Shown piece after piece: positions 1-9,790 of a DNA stretch of 56,112 nucleotides (its first letter is position 1; each line of letters opens with the position of its first letter). The DNA is from Verrucomicrobiota bacterium. Its GTDB lineage: Bacteria > Verrucomicrobiota > Verrucomicrobiia > Chthoniobacterales > Terrimicrobiaceae. The translations under genes and the position numbers were made by a program. The notes beneath the pieces were generated by a model that ran no database searches, had not been told where the DNA came from, and saw only the letters and a program-made list of their open reading frames with translations. The stretch spans positions 1 to 56,112 of the forward strand of contig JAGWWS010000020.1 in NCBI GenBank assembly GCA_018970255.1, read 5' to 3'.

Positions 1-1
1 C

Positions 2-2143
2 CGCCACAGCTGGGGCTACAACCCGAGCGACCCCTTTGCGATCGAGACTGCCTACGGCGGCCCGGACGGCTTCAAGGAATTCGTCAAAGCCTGCCACGAG
101 CGCGGGATCGCGGTGCATGTCGACATCGTCCACAACCACTATGGTCCGCAGGACCTGCACCTCGTGCAGTTCGACGGGAGTGGGGGAGGGGACAACAAGA
201 ACGGGATTTATTTCTACGAGGATGCCGAGCGCGGGGAGACGCCGTGGGGCCCGAGGCCGGATTTCAGCCGCAGCGAAGTGCGAGACTACATCCGCGACAA
301 TGTCCGCATGTGGTTCCAGGAATACCGCGTGGACGGCTTGCGCTGGGATTCCACGATCAACATCCGCGCCGTGTCGAACGGCCGCGTGCAAAACCCCGAC
401 GGCGAGTCGCTGCTCCACAACATTTCGAAAATGATCGAGCGCGAGTTCCCCGGGAAAATCAGCATCGCCGAAGACTCCGTGGGCGATCCCCGGTTCCACG
501 GCTCCTGGGAATACGGTTTCCACCACTCCGGCAGTTGGACGCAGGGGCTCGTGCCACAGCTTGTCGCGAACGCCGGCCCCTTCCTGAGTGTGAAGGACAT
601 TGGAGAGCGCATCAAATCGGACCTCGGCTTCCGCCGCGTGATCTACAGCGAGAACCATGACGAGGTCGGAAAGTTGAACGAAAAACGCCGCATTCTCGTC
701 GATGCCGATGAGAACGATCCCCACAGCCTCACGGCTAGGCGCAAAGCCGCGCTGGCGGCGGTGGTCACCCTGACCTCGCCCGGCGTGCCGCTGGTTTTCA
801 TGGGGCAGGAGTTGCTCGAAACCGCGCAGTTCCACGACTCGAACCCGCTCGATTGGGGGCTCGGGGAGCTGTCATTCGGGCAATTCCAATTCTACCGCGA
901 CCTCGTCCGCCTGCGCCGGAACATCGACGGCGCGAGCCCTGCGCTCACTGGAACGAAAACGCGAATCGCAAAGGCCGATGAACGGGAAAAGTTTCTGGTC
1001 TGGCGCCGTTATGTTTCCGGTCGTTCGAAGGACGATATCATGATCCTGGCAAATTTTTCCGACGAGCCCGTCAAAGACCGTAAGGTGTTTTTTCCCCAGT
1101 CGGGCAAGTGGAAGCTTTTGCTGAATACCGATGATCCGAAATACGGCCTCGGTCTCACCGGGGTCACGACGGAGAATCTCCGCACCGACGGTTCCCATTC
1201 TCTCGCCGTAAATCTCGCGCCGTGGAGCGCTCAAATTTTCGGACTTCACGAACTTGAGCCCACGGAAGCCGACCTGACCGCGCTGAAGGAGGACTGGGAG
1301 GCCGCTTTTGGAGACGAGGAGGCCGTGGCCGCCGCTCCGCCCGAACCCGATCCGGCCGCCGTCGAAGAGGAAGTTTCCACCGAGCCCGAAGAAGTTCCCT
1401 TCGCGACCGAAGCCGGAAAGTTTGTTTTGCTTGTCCCATTCTCCCAACCGCGGCCATGGGACCCTTCGAACCCCGATTTCCAAATGGGAATCCAAGGGGA
1501 CTACCTGTGGCGTGCCGAACTGGGTTTTCCGCCTGGAACGCCTTTCACTTCGTTTCTGTTGATGAATCCCAAAACGGGGGCGGTTTACGGTGGCAACGGG
1601 GTTCCCACGCAGCACCTGCCTGCCGCAGGAACGGCTGTGGAAGGCGGGGTGCCGATCACCGTGCAGGGGCCGCTGGAGGGCGAATACTTCGTCTCCTTCA
1701 ACGAAAAAGACCTCAGATTCCGCTTCGAGCGCAAGGCGCTTACCGACTTCACCCGCTTCGCGGTGATGGGGAATTTCAACGGCTGGAAACCCTCGGCCGA
1801 CCTGATGACCATGACCGGCGATTATTCCTGGCAGGCGGACATCGATTTTGACGGACGGTCCGGAACCGAGTTTGTGTTCGTGGCGGATGGCTCGTTTGAA
1901 AAACAGTGGGGTGATGATGCGGGTCAATTCGCCGCCGCGCCTGCGAGCGGCACTGCCATTGATCTCGGCGCTCCGATTCGAATTGAGGAAACTCTCAACG
2001 GGCCGCACCGGATCACTTTCAATGAGCAAACCGGCGAGTATTCGATTTCGCGCCTCTCCGACTCCGAGGCCGAGCCACCGCCGCCTGTCCCTGAGGTCAA
2101 GCCGGTGGAGAAAATCCCGCGGATGGCTCAGGCGGCGGATTAA
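2..2143 (+). CDS. GH13 alpha-glucan enzyme, 5'-truncated (branching-enzyme/amylase type) with C-terminal binding modules
   Basis: The frame is already open at base 2, so the N-terminus lies outside the window. The visible part starts inside the GH13 barrel (WGYNPSDPFAIETAYGG, then HVDIVHNHYG). The likely nucleophile is Asp in DGLRWD (codon at 347), the acid/base is Glu in IAEDS (470), and the third acidic residue is Asp of ENHDE (659), so the catalytic triad is complete. After the barrel comes an Ala/Pro/Glu-rich linker (about 1290-1400), then two similar beta modules, each ending in a GEY/GPH..(V/I)(S/T)FNE pattern; the second has the GNFNGWKPS motif seen in carbohydrate-binding modules. It probably acts on starch or glycogen-like glucan. 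Whether it branches, debranches or hydrolyses cannot be decided without the N-terminus. A second GH13 gene follows on the same strand. Confidence 0.85.
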   Translation, partial: RHSWGYNPSDPFAIETAYGGPDGFKEFVKACHERGIAVHVDIVHNHYGPQDLHLVQFDGSGGGDNKNGIYFYEDAERGETPWGPRPDFSRSEVRDYIRDNVRMWFQEYRVDGLRWDSTINIRAVSNGRVQNPDGESLLHNISKMIEREFPGKISIAEDSVGDPRFHGSWEYGFHHSGSWTQGLVPQLVANAGPFLSVKDIGERIKSDLGFRRVIYSENHDEVGKLNEKRRILVDADENDPHSLTARRKAALAAVVTLTSPGVPLVFMGQELLETAQFHDSNPLDWGLGELSFGQFQFYRDLVRLRRNIDGASPALTGTKTRIAKADEREKFLVWRRYVSGRSKDDIMILANFSDEPVKDRKVFFPQSGKWKLLLNTDDPKYGLGLTGVTTENLRTDGSHSLAVNLAPWSAQIFGLHELEPTEADLTALKEDWEAAFGDEEAVAAAPPEPDPAAVEEEVSTEPEEVPFATEAGKFVLLVPFSQPRPWDPSNPDFQMGIQGDYLWRAELGFPPGTPFTSFLLMNPKTGAVYGGNGVPTQHLPAAGTAVEGGVPITVQGPLEGEYFVSFNEKDLRFRFERKALTDFTRFAVMGNFNGWKPSADLMTMTGDYSWQADIDFDGRSGTEFVFVADGSFEKQWGDDAGQFAAAPASGTAIDLGAPIRIEETLNGPHRITFNEQTGEYSISRLSDSEAEPPPPVPEVKPVEKIPRMAQAAD

Positions 2144-2231
2144 GACTCACTCCACACAAACCGCCCTGCTGGTTTTCTGAATGCCGCAAAAAAATTCCCC
2201 ACGAAGGGCTGCTGCGGCTAGGAATGTGTCG

Positions 2232-4595
2232 ATGCTTCGTTTTTGGAGAATCCTGTTTTTGCTTTTATGCGGTCTACTGCCGATTGCCGCGGCCGAGAAC
2301 CGGCTGACCGTCTCGACATCCGAGACCGGCGTGCTGGATGCGGATTACACCACGACGAAACTTTTCATCGATGAAATCGCCGGAGACTCCGTGCCGCTGG
2401 AGATCGTTTTCAAGCCAGCCAGCCCGCTTGTCGAACAGGTCGAGGTTTGGACAAACCTGAATCGGCGGGATCTCGCCGATGAGGATGCCGATGGCGATGG
2501 CTACGATGACGGAATCGTTCCTCCCGATGCGGATTCGATTCAAGCCGGTGACGACCGCCACTACTTCAAGGCTTATCCGATGGAGAAGCAGGGGGATGGA
2601 GCGTGGAGGTTGGTTTTAAATGCCGAAAAAACCGGCGCGTATCGACTCACTGCGAGGTGGAAAGTCCCCGGCGAGGATCGCTGGCATTGGTTCACCGACC
2701 ACCGGCGCGGCTTGCGTGACCATGCTGTTGTTGTGAGTCCCAAGGAAGCCCGCGACATCAGGCTTTATGAAATCAATGTGCTGAATATCGAGGCTTCCGG
2801 GGACACCCATGACATGCGCTCCACGATCGAGGATATGCACAACGCGCCCGGGGCGCCGCACAACGCGAAGGACCGTTGGAACCTCGACTACTTGCTCAAA
2901 CTCGGTGCGAACTGGCTTTGGTTTCAGCCGATTCATGTCACCGCGGATGCCGGGCGCGAGCCATCCGGCGGTTGGGGCACCGATACTCCGCCCTACGAGC
3001 CGGGCAGTCCCTACGCCGTGCGGAATTTTTTCGAGGTGAATCCGATTTTCTCGATTCAAAAAACGCGAGAGGGTGCGATGCGGGCTTGGCGGGAATTTTC
3101 GGCCGCCGCGGATTTGAAGGGCGTGGGGCTGATGCTGGACGCGCCTTTCAACCACACAGCGCATGATGTCGAGCTGGGTGAACCGGGGGTGCGTTTGTTC
3201 CAGCCCGATGGTGCCGAATGGAAACCCGGTGATTTCTTTCGCGACCGGGTGCCTCGTCTTTTTTCCTATCGGAACAACTATGGCCAGCGTGCCGAATCTG
3301 CCGATCGGATTGCCCCGGCGCCGGATCGCTCCGATTTCGGAAAATGGCGTGATGCGATCGATGTTCACTTCGGCCGGTATGCCGCGCTGGTCGAGACGCC
3401 GGTCAAGGGTGAGCGCATCAAGAGCGGGGAGGATTGGTTTGATTTCGATGGCGAGAGTTGGAATTCCGAGGATTTCGTTCAAGGCGGCCGCCCGAAAAAT
3501 GTGACGCGGCTTGCCTGGCGGTATTTCGCGGAATACGCGCCCTACTGGATTGGGAAAACCCGCCCCGAAGGCCGCAATCGCAACAGCTCCACGGAACCCG
3601 GCCTGACAGAAGCGGAGCGTCGCGATTGGGATGCGGCGGGAATCGACGGGCTGCGCTGCGATTTCGGCCAGGGACTGCCTCCGCAGGCGTGGGAATACAT
3701 CACGAATGTGGTGCGCGAGAGAAAGTGGAATTTCGTGATGATGTCCGAATCGCTCGACGGGGGCCCCGTGACCTACCGCTCGAACCGGCATTTCGATGTT
3801 TTAAACGAGAGCATCGTTTTCGCGATGCGCGATGCGCGGACGGCGTCGGACTACCGCAAACTTTTCGAAGAGCGCCGTCAGCAGTTCGGTCCTTCGCTGG
3901 TTCTGCTGAACACGACTTCCCACGACGAGGAGAACGCCGAGGATCCGTGGCAGGCGCTCACCCGGTATGCCGTTGCCTCCACACAGGATGGCATTCCGAT
4001 GATTTTCCCCGGCCAGGAATTGGGAATCCGCAAGACCTGGGGCTATGACCACTACGAACGGAATCTCGGAAAAATGATTCCGCACTTCAAACGCTACAAT
4101 TCGATGATGCCGGTTTGGAACGATCAAGAGTTCCGCAACGACCAGTTGTTCCAAGTTTACGCCGCCATCAACCGCGCAAGGGCAAAAAGCCCGGCGCTGA
4201 GATCCGCGAACCGGTGGTTCCTCGATACCGGAAATGAAAAGGTGGTCTGCGTGGCAAAATGGGAGAAGGGCTCGTCTCCGGTCATCGCCTTCGTGAATCT
4301 CGAGCCGTCCAAGGGGCAGAGGGTGAGTGTGAAGTTACCCCAAGAGTTGTTTCAAAAACTCGGACTGCGCGAGGATGGTTTCTACCAAGCGCGCAATATT
4401 GCGGCTTATGAGAATCCCGGGTTGGGGGTGACAGAACGCTCGAGCAAACCGCTTTGGGGAGCTGGGCGTCGAGGGGTCGATTTGCTAAGCAGCGGATTTG
4501 AGGTCGAACTTAATCCTGTGCCGGTTGTGGATTCGGATTGGAAGGTGAAGCCTTACGAGGCGGCTTATTTGGAGATCGGACAGATTTCTGAATGA
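2232..4595 (+). CDS. Exported GH13 alpha-amylase-family enzyme
   Basis: 787 residues from the ATG at 2232, which follows AGGA at 2220-2223 with an 8-base gap; an in-frame ATG at 2181 has no visible ribosome site. From 2232 the protein starts with a clean signal peptide (MLRFWRILFLLLCGLLPIAA, then AENR). An N-terminal beta domain holds an Asp-rich stretch (DEDADGDGYDDG) that could bind calcium. GH13 signatures are present in order: LDAPFNHT, DGLRCD (nucleophile Asp about 477), MMSESLDGG (acid/base Glu about 506) and TSHDEENAED (Asp about 565). A C-terminal beta domain closes the protein. It should hydrolyse or rearrange alpha-glucans in the periplasm or outside. It lies 37-88 bases after the first GH13 gene, so the two are probably co-transcribed. 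Exact specificity is unknown. Confidence 0.85.
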   Translation: MLRFWRILFLLLCGLLPIAAAENRLTVSTSETGVLDADYTTTKLFIDEIAGDSVPLEIVFKPASPLVEQVEVWTNLNRRDLADEDADGDGYDDGIVPPDADSIQAGDDRHYFKAYPMEKQGDGAWRLVLNAEKTGAYRLTARWKVPGEDRWHWFTDHRRGLRDHAVVVSPKEARDIRLYEINVLNIEASGDTHDMRSTIEDMHNAPGAPHNAKDRWNLDYLLKLGANWLWFQPIHVTADAGREPSGGWGTDTPPYEPGSPYAVRNFFEVNPIFSIQKTREGAMRAWREFSAAADLKGVGLMLDAPFNHTAHDVELGEPGVRLFQPDGAEWKPGDFFRDRVPRLFSYRNNYGQRAESADRIAPAPDRSDFGKWRDAIDVHFGRYAALVETPVKGERIKSGEDWFDFDGESWNSEDFVQGGRPKNVTRLAWRYFAEYAPYWIGKTRPEGRNRNSSTEPGLTEAERRDWDAAGIDGLRCDFGQGLPPQAWEYITNVVRERKWNFVMMSESLDGGPVTYRSNRHFDVLNESIVFAMRDARTASDYRKLFEERRQQFGPSLVLLNTTSHDEENAEDPWQALTRYAVASTQDGIPMIFPGQELGIRKTWGYDHYERNLGKMIPHFKRYNSMMPVWNDQEFRNDQLFQVYAAINRARAKSPALRSANRWFLDTGNEKVVCVAKWEKGSSPVIAFVNLEPSKGQRVSVKLPQELFQKLGLREDGFYQARNIAAYENPGLGVTERSSKPLWGAGRRGVDLLSSGFEVELNPVPVVDSDWKVKPYEAAYLEIGQISE

Positions 4596-4619
4596 GGGTC
4601 TAATTTCTCCTTGACCCTC
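4594..4619 (+). terminator. Possible stem-loop overlapping the GH13 stop codon
   Basis: GAGGGTC (4594-4600) pairs perfectly with GACCCTC (4613-4619) across a 12-base loop. It begins in the stop codon of the amylase gene. There is no real T tract after it, so it may be a weak terminator or an mRNA-stabilising hairpin. Confidence 0.35.
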
Positions 4620-4645
4620 GGCATGGGCATTTTAAGCGATTCGAC

Positions 4646-5749
4646 ATGAAATTCCCTCTAGTAACATTTTTATCCCTGGCAGCTATTTGTTCATTTCTTT
4701 CGAAATCCGTCCACGGGGCGTTGGTTTTTACCAACTACACCACAGCAAACGGGCTCGGGGTGAACCATATCCTCGGCACATATGCCAGCGGCGGGAAAGT
4801 TTACGCTGGAACCTTCACCGGCGGGTTGGGGGTTTCATCCAATGGCGGTGCGAACTGGACGAACTACACGGCATCAAACGGGCTTGGGACCAATATCGTT
4901 CGCGGGGTTTTTGCCAGCGGCAGCAACATTTATGCAGCCACCTCGGGAGGCTTGGGGATTTCGAACGACTCCGGTTCGACATGGATCAATAGGACGACCG
5001 CAAATGGTTTGGGGGCGAATGATGTTTTTGGGGTGTTTTCTTCCGCCGGTGTCCTCTATGCAGCGGCTTGGAACGGTGGCTTGGGCATCTCGAGCGACAA
5101 CGGCGCGAGTTGGACGAATTACACAACTGCGAATGGGCTTGGCAGCAACTTGATGAGGGGTGTCTTCGTGAGCGGAAGCACGGTTTATGTCGCAACAAAC
5201 GGTGGTGTCAGCATCTCCACCAATGGCGGTGGGACTTGGACGAATCGCACCACTTTGAACGGGCTAGGGGACAACACAGTGCAGGGTGTCTATGCATCCG
5301 GCGGGTATGTCTATGCCGCAACTTTCGGCGGCTTGGGGATTTCAAACAACAACGGGCTGACTTGGACGAACTACAACTTTGCCAGCGGTCTCGCAAACAA
5401 CAATGTGACAAGCGTGTTTGAGCTTGGCGGGACAATTTATGCCGGAACGAGCAATGGCTTGAGCGTGTCAACAAATGGCGGCTCCAATTGGACGAATTAC
5501 ACGACTGCCGAAGGTCTCGGCAGCAACTCCATCAACGGGATTTTTGCGGATGCGGGGTTTGTTTATGTCGCCACAAATGGTGGGCTCAGTGTCGCGCCCT
5601 TGAATGCCGCGGTTCCCGAACCCGGACAAGTGGCAGCTTCGGTTTTGGCCTTGGCGGGGGCGGGGCTTTATTGGTGGGGGCGCCGGCGGAAACCCAAAGG
5701 TCCCCAGGCTGCGGTCCAGCCGCTGGACGGGGTTGGCGCGGTGGTTTGA
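4646..5749 (+). CDS. Exported seven-repeat beta-propeller protein with PEP-CTERM anchor
   Basis: 367 residues. A signal peptide (MKFPLVTFLSLAAICSFLS...VHG) is followed by seven tandem repeats of about 42 residues with the consensus TNYTTANGLGxNxxxGVFASG, then xxYAATxGGLxISxNxGxxW. Seven such units fit a single seven-bladed propeller of the two-component-regulator-propeller/sialidase-like kind. The C-terminus has VPEPG, a hydrophobic helix and GRRRK, the classic PEP-CTERM sorting signal recognised by an exosortase. Unusually the protein continues about 19 residues past the basic cluster, where such proteins normally end; that tail is encoded over a perfect hairpin (5714-5728). Repeats are also near-identical at DNA level, suggesting recent internal duplication. 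Role: surface protein of unknown ligand. No exosortase gene is in the window. Confidence 0.8.
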   Translation: MKFPLVTFLSLAAICSFLSKSVHGALVFTNYTTANGLGVNHILGTYASGGKVYAGTFTGGLGVSSNGGANWTNYTASNGLGTNIVRGVFASGSNIYAATSGGLGISNDSGSTWINRTTANGLGANDVFGVFSSAGVLYAAAWNGGLGISSDNGASWTNYTTANGLGSNLMRGVFVSGSTVYVATNGGVSISTNGGGTWTNRTTLNGLGDNTVQGVYASGGYVYAATFGGLGISNNNGLTWTNYNFASGLANNNVTSVFELGGTIYAGTSNGLSVSTNGGSNWTNYTTAEGLGSNSINGIFADAGFVYVATNGGLSVAPLNAAVPEPGQVAASVLALAGAGLYWWGRRRKPKGPQAAVQPLDGVGAVV

Positions 5750-5795
5750 CTGACCGCGCTTTCAGCGCCTGAATCTTGGGACGGCTCGGAGAGCC
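5714..5795. repeat. Three small hairpins with three-base loops
   Basis: Three perfect palindromic stems with 3-base loops occur in 82 bases: GTCCAG/CCG/CTGGAC (5714-5728, inside the 3' end of the PEP-CTERM gene), GCGCT/TTC/AGCGC (5756-5768) and GGCTC/GGA/GAGCC (5783-5795). They sit between convergent genes (propeller + strand, sufD - strand) and may help terminate both. The design matches the hairpins at 46.9-48.2 kb. Confidence 0.6.
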
Positions 5796-5825
5796 ATACC
5801 TACCATGGGGTTGGGCGGCTTGTTT

Positions 5826-7100
5826 TTAGGCGATGGACAACCTTGCGGCGACGAGGGATTCCAAGTGGGTGCGGAGGGGGGCGTTTTCCAGGCGGGCGAG
5901 GAGGCTGTTGAAGAAGCCGTTCACGACCAGGCGCCGGGCTTTGTCTTTCGGGATTCCGCGGGCTGCCATGTAGAAAAGTTCCTCGGCGCTGACGGGGCCG
6001 TTCGTGGCTCCGTGGCTGCAGCGGACTTCGTCGTTCAGGATTTCCAGGCCGGGCATGGAGTTCGGGTCGGCATCGTCGCTGAGGATGAGGTTTTTGACTT
6101 TTTGGTAGGCGTCGGTGCCCTTGGCGCCGGGTTCGACCTTGATGAGGCCGGCGAAGATGGTGCGCGATTTGCCGTCGAGGGCGTTGAGGTAGAGGAGGTC
6201 GCTGGTGGCGTGGGGGGCGACATGGTCCTGCAGGGTGCGCTGGTCGATTTCGCGGGTGCCTTCGACCGGGTTTATGGAGAACATTTCGCTGCGGGCGCCT
6301 TCGCCGACGAGGCGGCTTAGGTTTTCGCCGCGGACGAAGCCGCCGCCGAAATTCGCGATGAGGGCGGTGCAGGTGGCGTCGCGTTCGACGATGGTCGAGT
6401 TCAGGTGGAACGCGGTGGTTTCGTGCGACCAATCCTGGACGGCGATGTAGGTGAGGCGCGCGCCGCGGGCGAGGTGGAGGTCGTTGACGCCGCAGGCGAG
6501 GGCGGGGAGCCTGTCGGCGGACTTAAAGTAGTCGACGACGGTGGCGCTGCTGTTCTCGCCGCAGATGATGAGGGTGTGCGGGAAAACGGAGGCATTGGCG
6601 CCTTCCACCCACTGGAAGATTTCGATGGGCAGGGTGACCGAGGTGTTGGCGGGGATGTAGAGGAACGCGCCGCCGGAGGTGCGGGCCTTGTGGAGTGCGG
6701 CGAACTTGCGGGAGCCGAGTTCCACGGGCTGCGCCATGAAGTATTTTTTGAAGAGGTCCGCGTGGTTCGAGGCGGCGGCTTCCAGCGTTTCGAAGATGAC
6801 GCCCTTGGGCAGCGCGGGGGCTTCGCGGAGGAGGAGGGCGTTGTTGCCGAGGACGAGCTTGGCGGAGGTTTCCGCGAGACCGGCGGAGGCTTGGATGAGG
6901 CGGGTCTCGCTGGCGACGGGTGTGGCTTCGGCGAAGGCGGAGAGGTCGAGCGCCTTGATGTTCGCGAAGCGCCAGGACTCGTCCTTGCGGGCCGGGGCGG
7001 GGAGGGCTTCGTATTCGGCGAGGGCGGCGCGTTGTTCGGCCTGGAACCAGGCGGGCCATGCGGACCGGGCCGCGGCGGGTTTTTCCATAAGGGTGGACAT
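5826..7100 (-). CDS. sufD: Fe-S cluster assembly scaffold protein SufD
   Basis: 424 residues from the ATG at 7100, which is preceded by GGAGG; a further upstream in-frame start at 7142 would overlap sufB and has no such site. SufD pairs with SufB and SufC in the SufBC2D scaffold that builds iron-sulfur clusters in the cytoplasm. The C-terminal half is the SufBD beta-helix core, and the conserved RCSHGAT motif with its His (about 363) is present, followed by EELFYMAARGIPKDKARRLV. The first 100 residues are more variable, as usual. It is the last gene of the minus-strand operon fur-like, sufC, sufB, sufD, 16 bases after sufB. No sufS or sufE/sufU lies nearby. Confidence 0.93.
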   Translation of the reverse strand: MSTLMEKPAAARSAWPAWFQAEQRAALAEYEALPAPARKDESWRFANIKALDLSAFAEATPVASETRLIQASAGLAETSAKLVLGNNALLLREAPALPKGVIFETLEAAASNHADLFKKYFMAQPVELGSRKFAALHKARTSGGAFLYIPANTSVTLPIEIFQWVEGANASVFPHTLIICGENSSATVVDYFKSADRLPALACGVNDLHLARGARLTYIAVQDWSHETTAFHLNSTIVERDATCTALIANFGGGFVRGENLSRLVGEGARSEMFSINPVEGTREIDQRTLQDHVAPHATSDLLYLNALDGKSRTIFAGLIKVEPGAKGTDAYQKVKNLILSDDADPNSMPGLEILNDEVRCSHGATNGPVSAEELFYMAARGIPKDKARRLVVNGFFNSLLARLENAPLRTHLESLVAARLSIA

Positions 7101-7116
7101 GGGTTTTCCTCCGGGG

Positions 7117-8523
7117 TCAGCCGACGGAGCCTTCCATTTCAAGGTCGATGAGGCGTTTCAGCTCGACCGAGTATTCCATGGGGAATTGCTGGACGAGGTC
7201 GTTGACGAATCCGTTCACGGCGAGGCTCATGGCGGCGCCCTCGGGGATGCCGCGCTGCTGCATGTAGAAGATTTGCTCGGCGCTGATTTTGCTGACCGAG
7301 GCTTCGTGCTGGCAGGCGTTTTCCTTCCCGCGGACGGTGATGGCGGGGTAGGTGTCCGTGCGGCTGTCGGTGTTGATGAGGAGGGCGTCGCACTCGGTGT
7401 TGTTTTTGCAGCCCTTGAGGTGGCGCCCAACCTGGACGAGCCCGCGGTAGGTGGCGCGGCCGTTGCCGATGCTGATGCTCTTCGAGACGATGTTGCTGGT
7501 GGTCTCGTCGGCGGCATGGATCATTTTCGCGCCGGTGTCCTGGTGCTGCCCGTCGCCGGCGAGGGCGATCGAGATGACCTCGCCGCGGGCCTTGCGGCCC
7601 TTCATGACGACGCCCGGGTATTTCATGGTGAGGCGGGAGCCGATGTTGCAATCGATCCACTTGATTTCCGCCTCCTCGTGCGCGAGGCCGCGCTTGGTGA
7701 CGAGGTTGAAGACATTCGAGGACCAGTTTTGGACGGTGATGTATTGGATTTTCGCGCCCTTGAGGGCGACGAGTTCCACGACGGCGCTGTGGAGCGTGGA
7801 GGTCTCGAACTTCGGCGCGGTGCAGCCTTCCATATACATGACCTCGCTGCCCTCGTCGGCGATGATGAGCGTGCGCTCGAACTGGCCGAAGTTTTCCGCG
7901 TTGATGCGGAAGTAGGCCTGGAGCGGGTGCTTCACCTTCACCCCGGGCGGGATGTAGATGAACGAACCGCCGGAGAAGACGGCGCTGTTGAGCGCGGAGA
8001 ATTTGTTGTCTCCGGTGGGGATGACCTTCCCGAACCATTTTTTGAAAATCTCGGGGTGTTTTTGGAGACCCTCGGTGGAGCCGACGAAGATGACTCCCTG
8101 CTCGCCGACAGCGGCCTTGATGTTCGAGTAGGCGGCTTCGCTGTCGAACTGGGCCTCGACGCCGGCGAGGAATTTGCGCTCCTGCTCCGGGATGCCGAGG
8201 CGCTCGAAGGTGCGCTTCACATCCTCGGGGACATCGTCCCAAGAGCGTTTCGGCTGGGTGCCCTGCGAGAGGTAGTAGCGGATGTTGTCGAAGACGATGT
8301 TCTCGAGGTCCGGGCTGGCCCAGTGGGTGGGCATGGGCATGGAATTGAACTTGCGGAGGGCGTCCTTGCGGAACTCGCGGATCCAATCCGGGTCCTTTTT
8401 CACATCGCAGATGTAGTCGATGGTCTTCTCGGTGAGGCCGGTGCCGGCGTCGAACTCGTAGTCCACATCGTAGTGGAAGTCGCCGATCGAGCGGTCGATG
8501 TTGATGTCGGGTTTGGTTTCCAT
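7117..8523 (-). CDS. sufB: Fe-S cluster assembly protein SufB
   Basis: 468 residues, the usual SufB length. It starts at the ATG at 8523 behind GGAGG. SufB is the main scaffold on which the nascent cluster is built, together with SufC ATPase and SufD. Family landmarks are clear: [16 protein letters not shown]-type N-terminus, the EGCTAPKF segment, the [13 protein letters not shown] core, and [13 protein letters not shown] near the C-terminus with the conserved Cys (about 404), followed by [14 protein letters not shown]. It follows sufC by 24 bases and precedes sufD by 16, so translation and dosage are probably linked. Confidence 0.96.
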   Translation of the reverse strand: METKPDINIDRSIGDFHYDVDYEFDAGTGLTEKTIDYICDVKKDPDWIREFRKDALRKFNSMPMPTHWASPDLENIVFDNIRYYLSQGTQPKRSWDDVPEDVKRTFERLGIPEQERKFLAGVEAQFDSEAAYSNIKAAVGEQGVIFVGSTEGLQKHPEIFKKWFGKVIPTGDNKFSALNSAVFSGGSFIYIPPGVKVKHPLQAYFRINAENFGQFERTLIIADEGSEVMYMEGCTAPKFETSTLHSAVVELVALKGAKIQYITVQNWSSNVFNLVTKRGLAHEEAEIKWIDCNIGSRLTMKYPGVVMKGRKARGEVISIALAGDGQHQDTGAKMIHAADETTSNIVSKSISIGNGRATYRGLVQVGRHLKGCKNNTECDALLINTDSRTDTYPAITVRGKENACQHEASVSKISAEQIFYMQQRGIPEGAAMSLAVNGFVNDLVQQFPMEYSVELKRLIDLEMEGSVG

Positions 8524-8547
8524 GGTTGGTTCCTCCGGTTCCGGGAA

Positions 8548-9306
8548 TCAGGCGGTGGCGAGGGTTTCCTTCTCGACCCAATCGTAGCCCTCGGCCTCGA
8601 GTTTGTGGGCGAGGGTTTTGTCGCCGCTCATGACAATGCGGCCGTCGACCATCACATGGACGACATCGGGGACGATGTAGTCGAGGAGGCGCTGGTAGTG
8701 GGTGATGACGAGGAATCCGCGCTCCGGGCTGCGCATGGCGTTGACGCCGTCGGAGACAATTTTGAGGGCATCGATGTCGAGGCCGGAGTCGGTTTCGTCG
8801 AGCACGGCGTAAACGGGGTTGAGCATCGCCATCTGGAGGATTTCGCAGCGTTTCTTTTCGCCGCCGGAGAAGCCCTCGTTCACCGCGCGGGAGGTGAATT
8901 TGCGGTCGATCTTGAGGGCGTCCATTTTCTTGTAGAGTTCTTCGTAGTATTCCACGGCGTCGAGTTCCTCGCCCTCGGGGAGGCGCGCCTGGAGTGCGGC
9001 GCGGATGAAATTTGCGATGGTCACGCCGGGGATTTCCATCGGGTATTGGAAGGCGACGAAGAGGCCCGCGCGCGAGCGTTCGTCGGGTTCCCCCATGGAG
9101 AAGAGGTCGAGGCCGTCGAGTGTGACCGAGCCGCCGGTGACTTCGTAGTCCGGGTGGCCGGCCATGACCTTGGCGAGCGTGGATTTGCCCGAGCCGTTCT
9201 TGCCCATGATGGCGTGGACCTGACCCTTCGGGATTTCGAGGTTGAGGCCCTTGAGGATTTGGCGGTCGCCGATGTTGGCGGTGAGGTTTTCGATTTTGAG
9301 GCTCAT
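8548..9306 (-). CDS. sufC: Fe-S assembly ATPase SufC
   Basis: 252 residues from the ATG at 9306 ([16 protein letters not shown]). This is the ABC-type ATPase of the SufBCD complex. Walker A is GKNGSGKST, the signature is FSGGEKKR, and Walker B is [14 protein letters not shown], with a downstream VITHYQRLL switch His. It begins 8 bases after the stop of the Fur-like regulator and is followed by sufB. The open frame extends far upstream over the regulator, but that is an overlap artefact; the ATG fits SufC alignments exactly. Confidence 0.95.
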   Translation of the reverse strand: MSLKIENLTANIGDRQILKGLNLEIPKGQVHAIMGKNGSGKSTLAKVMAGHPDYEVTGGSVTLDGLDLFSMGEPDERSRAGLFVAFQYPMEIPGVTIANFIRAALQARLPEGEELDAVEYYEELYKKMDALKIDRKFTSRAVNEGFSGGEKKRCEILQMAMLNPVYAVLDETDSGLDIDALKIVSDGVNAMRSPERGFLVITHYQRLLDYIVPDVVHVMVDGRIVMSGDKTLAHKLEAEGYDWVEKETLATA

Positions 9307-9314
9307 GGTGTTTT

Positions 9315-9755
9315 TCAGTTGTTGGAGTTCCTGCAGTCCGGGCAGGTGCCGCGGAGTGTGATTTCGCTGTGCTTCACGGCGAACCGGGACGGCACTTTGA
9401 GCAGGCGGGCGATCCCTCCTTCCTTTACGACCGGGATGTCGGAAACGGCGCCGCAGTTTTCGCAGACGAAGTGTCCGTGTTCTGAGAGGTTTGGGCAATA
9501 GCGGGTCGCTTCGCGCTCGACATTGACCTGTTTGGCGAGGCCGCATTCGACGAGGGTCTCGAGGCAATTGTAAACGGTGGCGAGGGAGATGCCCGGCATG
9601 CGGCGCTTTGCGCGGATGAAGACCTCGGTGGCGGTGGGGTGGTCGCGCTCGCCGAGGAGGACATTGTAAACCTCGCGGCGCTGCGGCGTGAGGCGGTGGC
9701 CGCTGTGGCTGATCGTCTCCTCGTATCCGACGGGCTTGGTTTTCCGGTCCGGCAT
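9315..9755 (-). CDS. Fur/PerR-family metalloregulator of the suf operon
   Basis: 146 residues from the ATG at 9755; a TTG at 9788 would add 11 residues and cannot be excluded. The winged helix is visible ([16 protein letters not shown], then [16 protein letters not shown]), followed by the His-rich metal segment ([10 protein letters not shown]). Two CxxC pairs, CENC and the C-terminal CPDC, form the structural zinc site found in many Fur and PerR proteins. It is the first gene of the suf operon with only 8 bases to sufC, so it probably controls Fe-S assembly in response to iron or peroxide, the role played by IscR or SufR elsewhere. Which signal it reads cannot be told from sequence alone. 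Confidence 0.85.
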   Translation of the reverse strand: MPDRKTKPVGYEETISHSGHRLTPQRREVYNVLLGERDHPTATEVFIRAKRRMPGISLATVYNCLETLVECGLAKQVNVEREATRYCPNLSEHGHFVCENCGAVSDIPVVKEGGIARLLKVPSRFAVKHSEITLRGTCPDCRNSNN

Positions 9756-9790
9756 GGACGCGGGAAAATACGCCCGCGCGGGCTTCAATC

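Noticed and set aside
6679-9501. A 940-codon open frame on the plus strand over the suf operon
   Set aside because: It is the antisense shadow of sufD, sufB and sufC, kept open by GC-rich third positions; the translation is Gly/Asp/Glu/Val-rich with no family match.
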